This document shows, one piece after another, positions 62,421 through 64,000 of a DNA stretch of 64,000 nt (the first letter of the stretch is position 1; every line of letters starts with the position of its first letter). The position numbers and the translations under genes are program-made. Source of the stretch: Aristolochia californica (lineage: Eukaryota > Streptophyta > Magnoliopsida > Piperales > Aristolochiaceae); assembly GCA_029961685.1 (NCBI GenBank), contig JARWKL010000010.1:12235931-12299930 (forward strand), in the 5' to 3' direction. The notes below the pieces were generated by a model that saw only the letters and a list, made by a program, of their open reading frames with translations, was not told where the DNA came from and searched no databases.

Positions 62421-64000
62421 TTCCACTAGTACAAAACCCCTAATAGCTTGGTGGATTTTTATAAGAAAGAGAATTCTAATTGATCCTAACATGTTTTAAA
62501 TGTGGTGAGTATGCATGCCAGAAACATGTTGAAGATGCAAGTGACCTAATGATCGAAAAATTTCAAGGTGTAAAAAAAATTAAATTCTCAAGTTAACGTG
62601 TGGTTGGATATTTACCAGAGCCAAACAACCTAGTTTTTGCTTTTCCTTCAAAATCACATATACTTTTTGGAATTATATCTCTCACATTTTTGCATTTCCA
62701 TTTTGGATATTTATTTTTTTTTCAAATCCAAGCCTGTCCCACTTTTCTCGTAATCAAAACGATCACAACAAAATGAAAATTTTAGATATGGTAAATGTAA
62801 CTGAAGAAAATTATTTCCTATACAAAAAATGAACTCCAAAGTTTTCTTTATCCATGTTTGGGAAATTCCACTTGTACAACCCCTAATAACTGTGGAATTT
62901 TATAAGAAAGAGATTTCTAATTGATCCTAACATGTTTTAAATGTGGTGGATATGCATGCAAGAAACATGTTGATGATGCAAATGACCTAATCATCCAAAA
63001 ATTTTGAGGAGAACAAAAAATTAAATTCTGAAGTTAACGTGAGGGAGAATATTTACCAGAGCCAAACAACCCACTTTTTACCTATCGTTCAAAATCATAG
63101 ATACCTTTTTGAATTATCTCTCTCAGCATTTGTGCATTTCTATTTTGGATGTTCAATTTTTTTTCAAATCCAAACTTGTCCCACTCTAGTAAACAAAACA
63201 ATAACAACAAAAAGAAAATTTTAGAATGATAAATGTAAGTGAAGAAAATTATCTCACACACTGAAAATGAACTCCAAAGTTTTGTTATCCATGTTTGGGA
63301 AATTCCACTAGTACTACCCCTAATGGCTTCGTGGATTTTTATAAGAAAACAATTTTGAATTAATCCTAACATGTTTTAAATGTGGCGGTTATGCCTGCCA
63401 GAAACATGTTGAAGATGCAAATGACCTAATGATCTAAAAATTTCAATAAGTAGAAAAAAATTAAATTGTCAAGTTAACGTGTGGTTGTATATTTACCAGA
63501 GGCAAACAACCCACTTTTTGCCTATCCTTCAAAATCACAGATACTTTTTTGAATTATCTCTCTCAGCGTTTGTCCATTTCCATTTCTGATGTTCAATTTT
63601 TTTTCAAATCCAAACACTTTCCACTTTTCTCCTAAACAAAACGATCGCAACAAAGTGAAAATTTTAGATATGAAAAATTTAAGTGAAGAAAATTATTTCA
63701 CGCACTAAAAATGAACTCCAAAGTTTTGTTATCCATGTTTCGGAATTTCCACTAGTACCACCCCTAATAGCATGGTGGAATTTTATAAGAAATAGATTTC
63801 TAATTGATCCTAACATGTTTTAAATATGGTGGATATGCATGCAAGAAACAATGTGATGATGCAAATGACCTAATGATCCAAAAATTTCAATGAGAAGAAA
63901 AAATTAAATTCTCAAGTTAACGTGTGGGTGAATATTTACCCGAGGCAAACAACCCAGTTTTTGCCTATCCTTCAAAATCACAGATACTTTTTGGAATTAT

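Larger units (their letters stand above)
2798..64000. repeat. AT-rich satellite array, ~472-bp unit, about 130 copies
   Basis: The whole stretch is one head-to-tail array of a single repeat family. Recognisable blocks in order are TTTTTTTTCAAATCCAAACT, GTCCCACTTTTCTCGTAAAC, AAAACGATCACAACAAAATG, TTTTAGAGTTCATGTATGC, AACTATAATAAATGTAAGTG, TTATTTCACGCACTAAAAAT, CCAAAGTTTTGTTATCCATG, GGGAAATTCCACTAGTACAA, AATAGCTTGGTGGAATTTTA, TGATCCTAACATGTTTTAAA, GGTGGATATGCATGCCAG, AACATGTTGAAGATGC, GTTAACGTGTGGTTGGATAT, CAGAGCCAAACAACCCAC and GGAATTATCTCTCTCAGCAT. I followed 132 landmarks. The modal spacing is 471-472 bp, with a second class near 444 bp on the right. No inverted unit and no foreign insert longer than about 30 bp was seen. 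There are no credible genes in this interval. The array runs off the right edge in mid-unit. Confidence 0.98.
44518..64000. repeat. satellite domain 3: mixed ~472- and ~444-bp units in higher-order repeats
   Basis: Landmarks lie at about 44962, 45420, 45890, 46347, 46789, 47259, 47731, 48201, 48673, 49145, 49589, 50032, 50478, 50949, 51392, 51861, 52333, 52799, 53244, 53716, 54190, 54661, 55106, 55547, 56006, 56476, 56919, 57390, 57864, 58336, 58780, 59221, 59667, 60110, 60566, 61038, 61510, 61978, 62420, 62865, 63302 and 63746. About 18 spacings fall between 437 and 446. In most of these units the block from GAGTTCATGTATGC to GAAAACTATAATAAATG is replaced by a short GATATGATAAATG or close variant, a net loss of about 28 bp. 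This short form was not seen left of 44.8 kb. Confidence 0.9.

Noticed and set aside
14605..63372. Recurrent - strand open frames (MLGSIRNLFLIKFHQAI type)
   Set aside because: These are the reverse complement of the dyad A region. They are long only where indels are absent, have no codon bias or homology I recognise, and are interrupted in most units.
2798..64000. CRISPR-like regular repeats
   Set aside because: The repeated unit is ~472 bp with no unique spacers, in a plant-type context. It is a satellite.
2798..64000. Centromere function or a CENP-B-box-like site
   Set aside because: No sequence resembling the CENP-B box core was seen, and array size alone does not show centromere identity. 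Pericentromeric or subtelomeric sites are equally possible.

Overview
The window looks like heterochromatic nuclear DNA of a flowering plant, probably a dicot. The evidence is a decayed Ty1/copia LTR retrotransposon of plant type at the left edge, followed by about 61 kb of AT-rich tandem satellite DNA. I see no intact protein-coding gene, tRNA, rRNA, CRISPR array or other transposon. I cannot name the species or the satellite family from the sequence alone.

Positions 1-2797 hold the 3' part of a copia element on the + strand: the C-terminal half of integrase, reverse transcriptase (RT), RNase H, a polypurine tract and a 3' LTR of about 375 bp. It is dead. Integrase and RT/RNase H lie in different frames, there are at least four in-frame stops, and two catalytic acidic residues are substituted (integrase Glu to Lys, RNase H Asp to Asn). 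The RT active site is intact. The LTR ends directly against satellite sequence at 2797/2798, so the element most likely inserted into the array, which should continue to the left beyond the window.

Positions 2798-64000 are one head-to-tail satellite array. I traced 132 successive copies of one landmark (GGGAAATTCCAC). The modal spacing is 471-472 bp and all copies are in the same orientation. Three domains can be told apart. (a) 2.8-12.4 kb is irregular, with hybrid units of 184, 350 and 669 bp, telomere-like AAACCCT inserts, and a duplicated block repeated 6764 bp away. (b) 12.4-44.5 kb is mostly regular ~472-bp units with local multimer repeats (4-mer at 16-20 kb, 3-mers at 34.7-36.6 and 38.5-40.8 kb) and a few short deletions. 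(c) 44.5-64 kb mixes ~472-bp units with a ~444-bp subfamily lacking about 28 bp, organised into higher-order repeats: an 8-mer of about 3.67 kb present twice in tandem, a related 6-unit copy upstream, and a 2-mer of about 942 bp.

Each unit carries two conserved dyads, AAATTCCAC...GTGGAATTT and AACATGTTT...AAACATGTT. The loop of the first is an indel hotspot and is where all four telomere-like inserts sit. Conserved CpG sites vary mainly to TpG or CpA, as expected for methylated DNA. Many units have open frames of 60-110 codons, but they differ in frame and length between units, often need a GTG or other non-ATG start, and look like by-products of repeat conservation. I found no sign of a new enzymatic or defence system. 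The interest of the window is in satellite evolution. All unit lengths and similarities were read by eye and may be off by a few bases.
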